64,000 nt of DNA from Woeseia oceani (lineage in GTDB: Bacteria; Pseudomonadota; Gammaproteobacteria; Steroidobacterales; Woeseiaceae): the NCBI RefSeq assembly GCF_001677435.1, contig NZ_CP016268.1, positions 3,647,001 to 3,711,000 on the forward strand, read 5' to 3'. Under the pieces are notes generated by a model. The model was not told the origin of the DNA, searched no databases, and saw nothing but the letters and a program-made list of their open reading frames with translations. Positions 1 to 9,513 of the stretch are shown piece by piece. Position 1 is the stretch's first letter. Every line of letters starts with the position of its first letter. Made by a program: the position numbers and the translations under genes.

Positions 1-1353
1 CGCTTCTCCACCGTGCCACAGTATGGCTTCCAGCAGCGTTCGCGCCCGGCCGTCATGCAGGTAATACGCCCGCTCACCGACAGTCCTGGTCAGGCCGATT
101 CCCCACAACGGCGGAGTACGCCATTCGCTGCCACTGGCCTCGAATTCAGGACGGTTATCTGCCAGACCTTCGCCCATGTCATGCAGCAACAGATCCGTGT
201 ACGGCGCTATTTGTTGATTGGCAAGCCAGGCGTCGTCCGCCTTACCGGTAGTGAGCCCTGGCACGTGACAAGCACCGCAACCACTGTCGCTGAATACCTC
301 GATGCCACGCCTGACCTCGGGACTGCCGGCGTCGCGGCGGGCCGGTACCGCAAGATTGCGGCTGTAAAACGTTACCTGCCGCAGTATTTCTGCACTGACT
401 TCCGGGTCGCCACCAGACGCTTGTTGCTGGCAATCCTGCTGCGCAGCCGTGCAATTGGCAGCGGTGAACAAACGCGTGGTTATGCCCATGTCGCCATTGA
501 AAGCAGCCGCGTTCTGCTGCTCCAGCGTTGGTTGTCCGGCTTTCCAGCCGAAACGACCGGTGGCCTGGCGTTGCTTAGCCACATCCCACACCGTGTTAAT
601 GCGGCCGGAAATGCCATCGCCATCCCGATCATCCGGGTCAGCCAATGCTTGCAGCGTTTCTTCAGGTATGGCGGCGAGCAAGCCGAGCCCTATCATCGGC
701 GGTGCGATACGGGCCGAGGTCATCACCGCCTCGTGCAGGGGGCCGTAACCCAGCTCTTCAATATGCAGCGTGGGACGACGCAACGTAATCGCCGGCTCGC
801 CGTTCAATTCCACAGTATGTTCTTCGTAGCTGATGCGGACCTGTCCTTCAGCGGCAACGCCGGGAACGGCGAAATCCTGCAACTGGCCGCCGTACACCGG
901 ATCGCCAACACTGCCATCCTGCTGCAGTTGCCGTGCATCCTCGCTGGTTGGCGGAATGCTGAGTCGTATGAGCATGGAAACGGCGTTGTCGCCCGCGCGT
1001 TCCGGTGGATGCCCCCGGCCGTCTTTGATGTGGCAATTCTGACAGGCGTTCGTGTTGTAGAGCGCTCCCAGACCGTCGCGTGCATCAGTACTTGCTGGCG
1101 CGATTACCCAGGCATTGCGGAAGAAGCTGTTGCCGACCGAGAAATCGAGCCGTTCCCGCAACGGCATATTGCCCGATGGCAGCGAGAACGCATTGCGTGT
1201 GGCGTTCCTTACGGAAGCATCACCGCCGCTCGCCTCGAGGAACTCTGGCGTCGATGCCACGGCGGCACCTGCCAGCAGGAGCAGGCCCGCGCTCCACGGA
1301 TTGACTTTAAAAAGTGTGATCGGCGTTGTCCGGAGTGAGGTTGTCGATTCCAA
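1..1353 (-). CDS. Di-haem oxidoreductase (DHOR/DUF1111 family), 3' end off window
   Basis: Reading right to left, this frame stays open to base 1 and covers about 450 residues. It carries two c-type haem sites, CQNCH near residue 104 and CGACH near residue 359, the pattern of the periplasmic di-haem thiol oxidoreductase family related to bacterial cytochrome c peroxidases. An N-terminal hydrophobic stretch (NPWSAGLLLLAGAAVAST) looks like a Sec signal. The start is uncertain: the only start codon in frame before the signal is TTG at 1353, which overlaps the end of the imelysin gene by 47 bases, so translational coupling is likely. Imelysin and DHOR genes commonly neighbour each other in iron-regulated clusters. 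The C-terminus lies outside the window. The exact substrate is unknown. Confidence 0.85.
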   Translation of the reverse strand, partial: MESTTSLRTTPITLFKVNPWSAGLLLLAGAAVASTPEFLEASGGDASVRNATRNAFSLPSGNMPLRERLDFSVGNSFFRNAWVIAPASTDARDGLGALYNTNACQNCHIKDGRGHPPERAGDNAVSMLIRLSIPPTSEDARQLQQDGSVGDPVYGGQLQDFAVPGVAAEGQVRISYEEHTVELNGEPAITLRRPTLHIEELGYGPLHEAVMTSARIAPPMIGLGLLAAIPEETLQALADPDDRDGDGISGRINTVWDVAKQRQATGRFGWKAGQPTLEQQNAAAFNGDMGITTRLFTAANCTAAQQDCQQQASGGDPEVSAEILRQVTFYSRNLAVPARRDAGSPEVRRGIEVFSDSGCGACHVPGLTTGKADDAWLANQQIAPYTDLLLHDMGEGLADNRPEFEASGSEWRTPPLWGIGLTRTVGERAYYLHDGRARTLLEAILWHGGEA

Positions 1354-2554
1354 TCGCGCGCGCCACTCGGGTCAGTGCGTCAGTTTCAACGACGAGCGCA
1401 TCGATTGCGGCGTTGATGATCCGACGCCCCTCGGCATTCGCCGGTGCGATCATCTGGTCGAACTTCATGCCAGCTTCAGCCTTGTCGACCATCGCTTGCA
1501 AGGCCTGCTCGGTGCTTTCCATGGCCTGGCGCGCCTGACGATCAATGGCCGGATCAGCTTCCGCGGCCAGTGCCGCAAGCGACGGGCCAGTCACCCGCTT
1601 ACCGTCAATTCGCCGGTATTCGCCGATATAGACATTGCGAATTCCCAGGGCATTGTGGAAATGTGACCAGTGCGTGTTGTCGCTGAAGCAATCGTGTTCG
1701 TCTTCCGGCGAATTGGCTTCGAGTGCCACCTTCATGCGCTCGCCGGCCAACTCGCCTAATGCGAGGCTGCCCATACCAAATATCATGCGGGTCAAACCGG
1801 CATTGCCTTCGAGAGCAAGCAACTCCTGCCGGTAGTTGTCGTCCTGATCCGGCGCCCACTGGCCAACCATGTATTCGAGATCCGAAACCAGCAGGTCAGT
1901 GACGGTGCGCAAGTATTCCGCGCGACGCTCGCAATGACCGTGCGTGCATCCCTCGCCAGGCAGGAAATCGGTGTACGGTCGCTCGCCAGCACCGGCCGCC
2001 GTGCTGTTCAGATCCTGCCCCCACAGCAAGAACTCTATGGCGTGGTAGCCGGTGGCGACGTTGACTTCGGAACCGCCAAGTTCGTTGAGACTGGCCAACA
2101 ACTGCGGCTCGAGCGTGCTGAGGTCCAGTTTGGTGTTGCCGAGCTGCACCGACTGCGTGGCGATGATATTCAGTTGCCCACCAGGATTGCCTAACTGCGG
2201 CTGATAGCTGTCGGCGACGTAATCAATGAGTCCTTCATCCAGCGGCCAGGCATTCAGTTGCGCCTCCCAGTCATCGACGATGGCATTGCCGAAGCGAAAG
2301 ACTTCACTTTGTTGGTACGGCACACGTGCTGCAATCCACGCCTGCCTCACATCAGCCAGACCAGCTTCGTCCGGCGCCGCCAGAAAACGGTCGATTTTTG
2401 TCTGCAAGGTGCGCGCGGATTTGGCGCTGTCTTCGTAGACCGCGTGTGCAATGTTCGCGTAAGTGGTGAGCACCTGCTCGTGAGTGATCGCGTAAGCCGG
2501 CGTTAGCGCGGAGCCGGCCAGCATAAGAAGTAGGGCGGTTCGCAGGGCATTCAT
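1307..2554 (-). CDS. Imelysin (peptidase M75 / IrpA-like) periplasmic protein
   Basis: 415 residues. ATG at 2554 is chosen over an upstream in-frame start at 2758 because it begins a clean Sec signal peptide (MNALRTALLLMLAGSALTPAYA). The imelysin GxHxxE motif appears as GYHAIE at residues 169-174, followed by FLLWGQD, typical of the family. Imelysins are iron-regulated periplasmic or outer-membrane-associated proteins related to EfeO; they are thought to bind metal and the peptidase activity is doubtful. The gene is first in an operon with the di-haem oxidoreductase. A Fur-like box at 2602-2621 lies about 50 bases upstream, so iron repression is expected. Confidence 0.9.
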   Translation of the reverse strand: MNALRTALLLMLAGSALTPAYAITHEQVLTTYANIAHAVYEDSAKSARTLQTKIDRFLAAPDEAGLADVRQAWIAARVPYQQSEVFRFGNAIVDDWEAQLNAWPLDEGLIDYVADSYQPQLGNPGGQLNIIATQSVQLGNTKLDLSTLEPQLLASLNELGGSEVNVATGYHAIEFLLWGQDLNSTAAGAGERPYTDFLPGEGCTHGHCERRAEYLRTVTDLLVSDLEYMVGQWAPDQDDNYRQELLALEGNAGLTRMIFGMGSLALGELAGERMKVALEANSPEDEHDCFSDNTHWSHFHNALGIRNVYIGEYRRIDGKRVTGPSLAALAAEADPAIDRQARQAMESTEQALQAMVDKAEAGMKFDQMIAPANAEGRRIINAAIDALVVETDALTRVARAIGIDNLTPDNADHTF

Positions 2555-2601
2555 GGTTCGAGGTTCCGCCGGGCGGAGGCTTAAGGGACGACAAGAGTAG
2601 G

Positions 2602-2621
2602 TGAAATAAGAATCATTATCA
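2602..2621 (-). promoter_or_regulatory. Fur-box-like site before imelysin
   Basis: On the minus strand this reads GATAATGATTCTTATTTCA, matching 13 of 19 positions of the Escherichia coli Fur consensus, including the first nine in a row. It lies about 50 bases upstream of the imelysin start. Binding by Fur is inferred. Confidence 0.65.
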
Positions 2622-2781
2622 ACAAATACATAAGCAACTGATATGTATATAGAAGATAGCGAGTTCCGGCCGCTCCCGCCGCCCGTCCGGGCTATATCTG
2701 CGGGCCAGTCAGCGCCCCGGCGCCAGATCTTGCTTCGACTGTACGGCCTTGCCGCCACCGGACCAGGCCGTCATTGCAATT

Positions 2782-2800
2782 GATAATGATTATCATTATT
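2782..2800 (+). promoter_or_regulatory. Strong Fur box before TonB receptor
   Basis: GATAATGATTATCATTATT matches 17 of 19 positions of the classical Fur consensus. It lies 88 bases before the receptor start. Together with the second site at 2602-2621 it makes the whole 1-6.2 kb block a probable Fur regulon. Confidence 0.85.
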
Positions 2801-2887
2801 GATAGCTTTAGCGGCTTAAGGCGCCGCTGACGCCCTTACCCGAATCTGTCCAACAACCGCACCACTGACCCGACTGGGAGTTTCAAC

Positions 2888-4978
2888 ATGCTCTTCCGTG
2901 CAGCACTGATCGTTACCTTTTCGCTGGCCCCGATGGCCGCCACCGCGCAGTTGGCTGAAGCCGAAGAAATAGTGGTCACGGCGAGTCGCGCGGAGAAACC
3001 GCGCAACACGATACCGAACACCGTTACCGTCATCGACGAGACCGACCTGCAACAGCAGCTCAATGTCGGCGGCGATCTGTCGACCGTACTCGGCAATCTG
3101 ATTCCAAGTTTCTCACCAAGCCGGCAGAAACTGACCAGTGCCGGTGAAAGCCTGCGCGGTCGCGATCCGCTCTATCTGGTCGATGGCGTGCCCCAATCCA
3201 ACCCATTACGCGACGGTTCGCGCGATGCCTACACAATTGACCCATTGATGATCGAGCGCGTCGAAGTCATCCATGGTGCCAACGCCATACACGGCCTCGG
3301 TGCGTCGGGTGGAATCATCAATCTGATTACGAAAAGACCCAGCGACACGCTGCAACAAAGCTTGCGCGTGGATACAACCCTGCAAGATGAAAATACTTCA
3401 GACAGTCTCGGCTTTGGCGTGAATTACAGCGTGTCAGGCCGCTTTGATGCCGTTGATGTAATGGCCAGTGTCGCCTACCGGCAGAGCGGCATAGCGTACG
3501 ACCCAGACGGGCGCGTCATCGGCTTCGACAATACCCAGGGCGACACCATGGACGCCGACATGCTTAACGTGTTTGTCAAAGGTGGGTACAACTGGCAGGA
3601 CCAACGCCTGGAACTGACCGTCAATGATTTCGAGCTGGCGGGTAACAATGACTGGCTCGCAATTCCCGGCGATATCGCCAGCGGAATACCCACCACAGCA
3701 GAAGAAGGTACCGTCCCCGGCATAGCACCAACCAATGATGTGCGCATGGTCAGCGCCCTCTATGCGAACGAAGACCTGTTTGGCCAGTCACTGCGCCTGC
3801 AGGTTTTCCGGCAAAGTTTTGCTGGCACGTACGGTGGCGGCATATTTGCAACCTTTCAGGATCCGGCGCTCGGCACGGACATATTTGATCAATCTCAGAA
3901 CGAATCAGAGAAGGCCGGTGCAAAACTGACTCTCGCGACAGGCAACATCGGCGGCGCACCCGTGAGCCTCGTGTACGGCTTCGATTTGCTGCAGGACAAG
4001 ACTACACAAGTCCTCGCTCTGACCGGCCGCGCATGGGTCCCGGAATCGAACTATCGCAACACTTCGTTGTTCGCGCAGGCTGAGTTTTCCGGCATTGAAC
4101 GCCTGACAGTGACGGCGGGTGTGCGCCACGAAATCGCCGACCTTAAGGTGGATGACTTCACGACCCTCGCCTCCTACAACGGCGGCCAGTTCGTTGCCGG
4201 GGGTAAACCGGACTTTTCCGAGACACTGATGAACATCGGCGCGGTTTACAAAGCCACGGAGCGGCTGCGAGTGTTCGCCAATGCATCGGAAGGATTCTCA
4301 ATGCCCGATGTTGGCCGCGTATTGCGGGGCATCAATACGCCCGGAGAAAGTGTTGAATCTTTTCTGAATCTGACACCCATTGTCACCAACAATGCTGAAT
4401 TCGGTATCGAGCACAGCACCGATACGACCTCGATGCAATTCAGTTACTACACTTCCGAGTCCGATTTCGGTCAACGCCTGCAGCTGAACAGCGACGGCAT
4501 CTACATGGTGCAGCGGGAGAAAATGGAGATAGACGGCATTGAACTGCGTCTGCGCTGGCAAGCCAGCGGCACGGACATTATTGACCTGCGCTATGCCCAC
4601 ACCGATGGTGAATACGATTCGAACGATGACGGCCGGGTGGATACTGATCTCGCTGGCGCGAATGCAACGCCTGACCGGGTCAATCTTAGCTGGGAAAGAA
4701 GCTGGACGGACCGCGTAAGTACACGTTTGCAGATCAACCATCTGCTAGACCGGACATTTAGGGATGCTGCCGGCGCAAGCAGTTCAGAATTTGATGGCTA
4801 CACCACACTCGATCTCAGCAGCGACATTCAGTTGGGCAACGGCGTCGTGCAGATTGGTGCTCAGAACCTGACGAACAAGGACTACTTCACTTACTATTCG
4901 CAAACGCTCGGCAATAACGACAGGAATTTCAAAGGTCATGGCCGCACGATTCGGTTTTCCTACCGCGTAGAATTCTGA
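2888..4978 (+). CDS. TonB-dependent siderophore receptor, IutA-like
   Basis: 696 residues with a signal peptide ending near residue 20 (SLAPMAATA) and a TonB box EEIVVTASR at 26-34. A plug domain follows (LYLVDGVPQSNPLR, then ERVEVIHGANAIHGLGASGG), which resembles aerobactin-receptor-like proteins. The beta-barrel ends in the expected terminal Phe (SYRVEF). There is no N-terminal STN signalling domain, so it is not expected to drive a FecR-type relay. It acts in the outer membrane, importing a ferric chelate. The strong Fur box upstream and the PepSY gene 31 bases downstream support an iron role; the actual ligand is not known. Confidence 0.9.
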   Translation: MLFRAALIVTFSLAPMAATAQLAEAEEIVVTASRAEKPRNTIPNTVTVIDETDLQQQLNVGGDLSTVLGNLIPSFSPSRQKLTSAGESLRGRDPLYLVDGVPQSNPLRDGSRDAYTIDPLMIERVEVIHGANAIHGLGASGGIINLITKRPSDTLQQSLRVDTTLQDENTSDSLGFGVNYSVSGRFDAVDVMASVAYRQSGIAYDPDGRVIGFDNTQGDTMDADMLNVFVKGGYNWQDQRLELTVNDFELAGNNDWLAIPGDIASGIPTTAEEGTVPGIAPTNDVRMVSALYANEDLFGQSLRLQVFRQSFAGTYGGGIFATFQDPALGTDIFDQSQNESEKAGAKLTLATGNIGGAPVSLVYGFDLLQDKTTQVLALTGRAWVPESNYRNTSLFAQAEFSGIERLTVTAGVRHEIADLKVDDFTTLASYNGGQFVAGGKPDFSETLMNIGAVYKATERLRVFANASEGFSMPDVGRVLRGINTPGESVESFLNLTPIVTNNAEFGIEHSTDTTSMQFSYYTSESDFGQRLQLNSDGIYMVQREKMEIDGIELRLRWQASGTDIIDLRYAHTDGEYDSNDDGRVDTDLAGANATPDRVNLSWERSWTDRVSTRLQINHLLDRTFRDAAGASSSEFDGYTTLDLSSDIQLGNGVVQIGAQNLTNKDYFTYYSQTLGNNDRNFKGHGRTIRFSYRVEF

Positions 4979-5009
4979 AGCTGGCTGAACCGGATCTCGC
5001 GGAGTTCGC

Positions 5010-6149
5010 ATGCGCAAGCTGATGCTGGTCCTGCACAAATACGCGGGCTTGTCGCTGGGCCTGATGCTGGGAGTTATTGGCATCAGCGGCAGCCTGCTGG
5101 TTTTCGATCATGCCATCGACGAGGCACTGACGCCGGAAATTGTGACAGCCGACAATCCGGCGCAGCGCGCACCGTTGAATGATGTGCTCGCCGCTGCGAA
5201 GAACGCGGTGGACAGTTCGCACAGGGCGGATCGCATTTACATCGCACGGCAAGCCGGGAGTCCCCACGTCGTTCGGTTCCGGCTACCGGCCGGCCAGCCG
5301 GGACCGGTGGAAGTGAGTGTCGCACCCGCGACAGCGGAGGTGCTCGCCGTCAGGACCTGGGGAGAATACCCGGCGAGCTGGCTATACACCTTTCACTACA
5401 CCTTGCTGGCGGGGCCGAATGGCAAGACGACGGTGGGATTGCTGGGAATAGTGCTGCTGTTCTTCTGCGTAAGCGGGGTGATTATCTGGTGGCCGCAACA
5501 ACACCGCTGGCGCCGCGCTCTGACAGTTCGCTGGAATCGTGGCGCGTACCTGCTGAACCTGGACCTGCACAAGACCTCGGGCATTTACCTGCTACCCATA
5601 CTGGCCGTGGTCTCGTTCTCCGGGGTAGCCATTGTGTTTCCCAACGCGATCGAAACGATGGTTAGCAGCGCCTTGCCCATGGACCAGTATCCCAATCCTC
5701 GATCCACAATCGGCGCCGCAATGGTGCCAGTCAGCGATGCAGCAGCAACGGCGGCGACGGCCTTTCCGGATGCCGAGCTCAAACGCGTGCAACTGCCGCG
5801 CAGCGAAGATGGTCCTTACCTGTTCTACTTCAACACGGCAGCCGAACCCTGGTCGAACCTCGGCGGCAGCGCCGTCTGGGTGGATGCCTACTCGAATCGC
5901 ATACTTGCTACGTGGAACGTTACCGAAGTTGCCGCGGGCAGCCAGTTCATGCGCTGGCAGTTCCCCTTGCACAATGGCGATGCCCTCGGCATGACCGGTC
6001 GCTGGCTGGTGTTTATTGTAGGTTTCTTGCCAGCGTTGCTGTTCGGCACGGGTGTTTACATGTGGTGGCGCAAACGGAAAAACCGGACCGGCAGAATCAT
6101 GCTTGGCCGGTACGCGGAACGGAAGCCCGGGCCCGACTCCGTTCCTTGA
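5010..6149 (+). CDS. PepSY-associated TM helix protein (PiuB-like)
   Basis: 379 residues with the usual four-helix layout: helices near 12-34, 140-161, 190-210 and 332-353, with periplasmic PepSY-type segments between them. Histidines at the helix edges (HKYAGL, FHYTLL, LHKTSG) fit haem binding as proposed for inner-membrane ferric-reductase-like PepSY proteins. The start ATG has GGAG six bases upstream. It is 31 bases after the siderophore receptor and almost certainly in its operon. Its probable role is reductive release of iron from the imported chelate; that role is inferred from family context. Confidence 0.88.
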   Translation: MRKLMLVLHKYAGLSLGLMLGVIGISGSLLVFDHAIDEALTPEIVTADNPAQRAPLNDVLAAAKNAVDSSHRADRIYIARQAGSPHVVRFRLPAGQPGPVEVSVAPATAEVLAVRTWGEYPASWLYTFHYTLLAGPNGKTTVGLLGIVLLFFCVSGVIIWWPQQHRWRRALTVRWNRGAYLLNLDLHKTSGIYLLPILAVVSFSGVAIVFPNAIETMVSSALPMDQYPNPRSTIGAAMVPVSDAAATAATAFPDAELKRVQLPRSEDGPYLFYFNTAAEPWSNLGGSAVWVDAYSNRILATWNVTEVAAGSQFMRWQFPLHNGDALGMTGRWLVFIVGFLPALLFGTGVYMWWRKRKNRTGRIMLGRYAERKPGPDSVP

Positions 6150-6239
6150 GCGCTTTGGCTTCCGTCTGCGCTGCTTCCTCGGCTAAACTTGCGGCCATCA
6201 TCTGACCCGCAATGCTCCGTTGCGGAGGCGCTTGTTTCA

Positions 6240-6776
6240 TCACCTGACCAGTCGGGCGCTCCTGCTGGGCCGAACGTTAAGCATATAAAGAGCGCAACGC
6301 TTGATCCCTTGTGCGACATGTTTCTCAACGGTGCTTTCCTTAATGTCCAGCTTCATTGCTATTTCCCGTTGGGACAAGCCGTATACCTTTTTTAGAACAA
6401 ACACGCGGCGGCATTGCAGCGGCAAGTGTTTCACCGCTTTGCAAAATTGCGAATACTCTTCATTGATGACGACTTGCGCGAATGTCTCGTCATGCCGATC
6501 ATCGACTCCACGAAGGAAATCCTGTTCCTGTTCCGCAGAGTCAGCCAGCCGGGATTCCGCACGCTTCGTATAGTCCAACGCGAGATTGCGGGCCGTCCTG
6601 TACAGAAACCGTCGGGGTTCGCGTATCGGTTCCGCATTCGGGTTATGGCAAACCCGAATGTATGTTTCCTGCACAATGTCTTCAATTTCTTTAGGAGGCA
6701 CTATCCCGGCAATGGCACCGGCGAGACCTTCCTTTATAGAGAGAAAGATACTGGTGACGCTCTGATTATCCATCAT
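6240..6776 (-). CDS. ECF sigma factor, FecI family, without FecR
   Basis: 178 residues from the ATG at 6776, which follows AAGGGGG at good spacing; a longer in-frame start at 6791 would place that ribosome site inside the gene. Sigma region 2 is seen around residues 30-80 (EIEDIVQETYIRVC, FLYRTARNLALDY). The region 4 helix-turn-helix lies near the C-terminus (GLSQREIAMKLDIKESTVEK). FecI-type factors normally sit before a fecR anti-sigma gene; none is found here, because the next gene is the convergent PepSY gene. Its target promoters are not evident from the window. Confidence 0.88.
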   Translation of the reverse strand: MMDNQSVTSIFLSIKEGLAGAIAGIVPPKEIEDIVQETYIRVCHNPNAEPIREPRRFLYRTARNLALDYTKRAESRLADSAEQEQDFLRGVDDRHDETFAQVVINEEYSQFCKAVKHLPLQCRRVFVLKKVYGLSQREIAMKLDIKESTVEKHVAQGIKRCALYMLNVRPSRSARLVR

Positions 6777-7043
6777 ATTCCCCCTTGGCATTACACTGTC
6801 CGCCCCTGTTAGAAATGCGACTGATCGACTGCGATTTCACGCTCTGTGCAATCTATGGATCGCACAGAATCAATTTTCCCGCAGGGTTCTTAAACGGAAG
6901 ACAACGGCGCCAGTATTGGCCGCTGTAATTCTTCGAGACCGGTGGTCTACGTAGCTTTGCATCTTCACCACAAGCGTTACGTTGGGCACATGTACAAGCG
7001 CCGTAACTAAAGTTGCGCCTGGACTTGTGCGCTTCGCAAAGAA

Positions 7044-7787
7044 TCACTGATCGCACCAGGCGACCGCCACGATGCCAGCGGCAATTTCCTGAACCGGATC
7101 GATGATGGGAATTGCGACACCAAGCTGGTCCATTGCCTGCTGTGCTTCGGTACAGCCGACGATGATGCATTGCGCGCCATCGGCAACCATGGCATTTACG
7201 ATCGAGTTCAGGGGCGCACTACAATCTTCGGGCGTTGCTCCGGCGCGCAGTCGGGCCAGTACATCCATGAACTCAATGGCTCTCGCGGCATCGGGCTCGA
7301 CGCTGTCGATGCCATGCGCCTCCAGTGCGCTCTGAAACACGCCTGAACGAAGGCAGCCGTCTGTCGCCAGCACCCCTGCGCGGCCACCTTGCGGCATCAG
7401 GGTCGCTGCCCGCTCGACCGCTGCCTCAATCATGCTATCGAACGGGATATTGACTGATGCCTCAATTGCCGGGGCGTAGTAGTGCGCTGCATTGCAAATC
7501 ATGACCAGACGTTGGGCACCGGCTCTTTCCAGCGCCGATGCTGTGGCCACTAACGCATCCTCAGCCCTGGAGTCAGCGGCCAACAGCGAACTGTTGATAT
7601 CAGGGATGCCCGGATTGCAATCGATTATCAGCCGCAGATGCTCGGCTTCGGTAGTGACCGGAGTGAGTTGCAGGACGCGATCGAAAAACCGCAGCGTTGC
7701 GGCCGGCCCCAACCCGCCGATAACACCAACAGCCTGGCGACCGCGGGCAGCCCGCGTGGGTTCACAATTGTCGGCACGCTGCGTCAT
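7044..7787 (-). CDS. Aspartate/glutamate racemase family protein
   Basis: 247 residues. The family signature GVIGGLGPAATLRFFDR lies at 21-37. Both catalytic cysteines are present, C98 in MICNAAHYY and C212 in IIVGCTEAQ. These enzymes are cofactor-independent and interconvert L- and D-aspartate or a related acid in the cytoplasm. The CNAAH motif differs slightly from the usual CNTAH, so specificity could differ. It lies 182 bases downstream of a secreted S12 hydrolase on the same strand and may share its transcript. The neighbourhood has several other D-amino-acid genes. Confidence 0.88.
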   Translation of the reverse strand: MTQRADNCEPTRAARGRQAVGVIGGLGPAATLRFFDRVLQLTPVTTEAEHLRLIIDCNPGIPDINSSLLAADSRAEDALVATASALERAGAQRLVMICNAAHYYAPAIEASVNIPFDSMIEAAVERAATLMPQGGRAGVLATDGCLRSGVFQSALEAHGIDSVEPDAARAIEFMDVLARLRAGATPEDCSAPLNSIVNAMVADGAQCIIVGCTEAQQAMDQLGVAIPIIDPVQEIAAGIVAVAWCDQ

Positions 7788-7969
7788 GAGGTTCTCATTC
7801 CTGTTGATCGTCTATAAACAGCCGAAGCAGGTGCGGGCGCTGGACCAGTCAAGGCAACATTTCGCTATGGGGGTAGCAATCGAACACCCCAGCGCCCGCA
7901 TTTTCCAAGAGCGGTTGCCACTTGCCATCGCAGTGCATAGCAATGGCAGAACCACCCTTTCGCTGTCTG

Positions 7970-9484
7970 CTATCTCTTTTTCAACTCAGTCCAATGTGGC
8001 ACGTAGTAGTGATAACGCTTCGTGCCCGAGGACACCGCGTTTACACCACCGACAAGATTTCGCGCGTCGTCCAGGTGCAGGTTGAGACGCAGCCCATAGG
8101 GACGCCGGTCGTTGAGCTCATCCGTATCGAGTTCGCCGTCCCAGTTGCCGCGCAGCCAGCCGTCCTTGAAGGAAACATCTTCCACGACCGTTGCCGCCTG
8201 ATCCCCTAGGCGCGCTTCGATGGTGTTATTGGCGATTGTCAGTCGCAACGGAATGTCCGACTCGTACGTGCTGACGGTACCGCGCCATTCGCCGTGCATG
8301 GAATCGGGAAGTGCCAACGGTGTCTGCTCTGCCGGGGTGGACTTGCCAAACTGCAGCGGCCAGTCACTAACCAGCGATTTGATGGCACGATTGGCAACTT
8401 GCCAACGCAGCGGCACACCCTTGGTCGGACTGCGATCATCAATACGATTGGTAAGTACCACGACCACCAGGTTCTCCTCGGGAATCATCGCGAGGATGGT
8501 CTTGACTCCAGGCATGCTGCCACCGTGACTGACGATCTCGTAGCCTGACTCCTGGTCGACACGCCAACCAAGGCCGTAACCTTCATGACCGCCCCGGCTG
8601 CACGCTGGGTGCCGCATTTGCTCGATGGTCGCGTTCGACAACACGGCCTTGCCGCCCGGCACCGGACTGCCGATGTGCATCATTCCAAAACGGACCAGGT
8701 CATGTGCACTTGAGTAAATGGCCGACGCGCCAGGATGATCGAAATCGTAGTGAGGCAGTACTTTTCCGTACTTGTCATAGCGCACGGCGGCGTAGGGCTC
8801 CAGTCCGGGCGGCACACCCACGCCACTGTGGGACATGCCGAGGGGACCGAAAACGGCTTCCCGCATGAAGTCCTCGTAGCGCGTACCGGAGACCCGACTG
8901 CCGATGTAACCAAGAATGCCGAAGCCGAGGTTCGAATAAACGTAAGCTTCGCCGGGAACCCCCACGAGCTTGCCATAGCGACCAATGGACTCGTTCACGG
9001 TCGGCAAGACCATCGGCTCATCGGCGTAGTAGAAGTTGACGTGCGTCGGCAAACCCGACGTATGGTTAGCCAATCGGCATACCGTTGCCGCGTCCGCGTC
9101 GCCGCGCCGGCCGGTCAGTTTGCCAGTGCCGAGGTAATCGTTGGCGGGCCGGTCGAGGTCAATTTTGCCGGCTTCAACGAGTGTCATCAGCGCGGTTGCG
9201 GTAATCGGTTTGGAAATTGACGCCAACGAATAGGTCGTGTGTTCCGTTGCGCGGGTGCGATTCTCAACATCCGCCCAGCCGAAACCTTCCTCCCAGAGAA
9301 TTTCACCATCCTTGGCCACAGCTATCGACAGCGACACAGTGCCGGCTTTCTGCGTGGCAACGACTTGTTCTATGTAATGCCGCGCTTCATCAAACCTCTG
9401 ATCCGCGGAAACTGGCTGAACTGCAATAGTGGCCAAAGCCAGCAATGCAAATCCAGCACTGTGCGGAATCTTGTTGCTAAACAT
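7970..9484 (-). CDS. Secreted S12 serine hydrolase (class C beta-lactamase-like)
   Basis: 504 residues with a Sec signal peptide ending near residue 27 (TIAVQPVSA). The S12 catalytic motifs are present: S89-x-x-K92 (SISK), Y183-S-N185 and a late HGG (VSHGGSMPG). A C-terminal beta domain of about 110 residues follows the catalytic core. The family includes D-aminopeptidases, DD-peptidases, esterases and beta-lactamases; the sequence alone does not fix the substrate. The start has GAGGGG upstream. It follows the TonB receptor gene by 71 bases, with a strong hairpin between, so it is likely the periplasmic enzyme for what that receptor imports. Confidence 0.9.
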   Translation of the reverse strand: MFSNKIPHSAGFALLALATIAVQPVSADQRFDEARHYIEQVVATQKAGTVSLSIAVAKDGEILWEEGFGWADVENRTRATEHTTYSLASISKPITATALMTLVEAGKIDLDRPANDYLGTGKLTGRRGDADAATVCRLANHTSGLPTHVNFYYADEPMVLPTVNESIGRYGKLVGVPGEAYVYSNLGFGILGYIGSRVSGTRYEDFMREAVFGPLGMSHSGVGVPPGLEPYAAVRYDKYGKVLPHYDFDHPGASAIYSSAHDLVRFGMMHIGSPVPGGKAVLSNATIEQMRHPACSRGGHEGYGLGWRVDQESGYEIVSHGGSMPGVKTILAMIPEENLVVVVLTNRIDDRSPTKGVPLRWQVANRAIKSLVSDWPLQFGKSTPAEQTPLALPDSMHGEWRGTVSTYESDIPLRLTIANNTIEARLGDQAATVVEDVSFKDGWLRGNWDGELDTDELNDRRPYGLRLNLHLDDARNLVGGVNAVSSGTKRYHYYVPHWTELKKR

Positions 9485-9513
9485 CGTAACTTCCCCTCGT
9501 CAAAGTATCTGGC

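Larger units (their letters stand above)
2555..2887. other. Divergent iron-regulated promoter region
   Basis: This 333-base gap separates the imelysin and TonB-receptor operons, which point away from each other. It is more AT-rich than the genes around it and holds two Fur-box-like sequences, listed separately. No coding sequence is visible in it. Confidence 0.7.

Noticed and set aside
13-1338. Long open frame on the plus strand (441 residues)
   Set aside because: It lies antisense to the di-haem oxidoreductase, which has two haem motifs in its own frame. The product has no recognisable features.
6936-6948. AGACCGGTGGTCT palindrome as an operator
   Set aside because: Short and single; no second copy and no adjacent regulator to support it.
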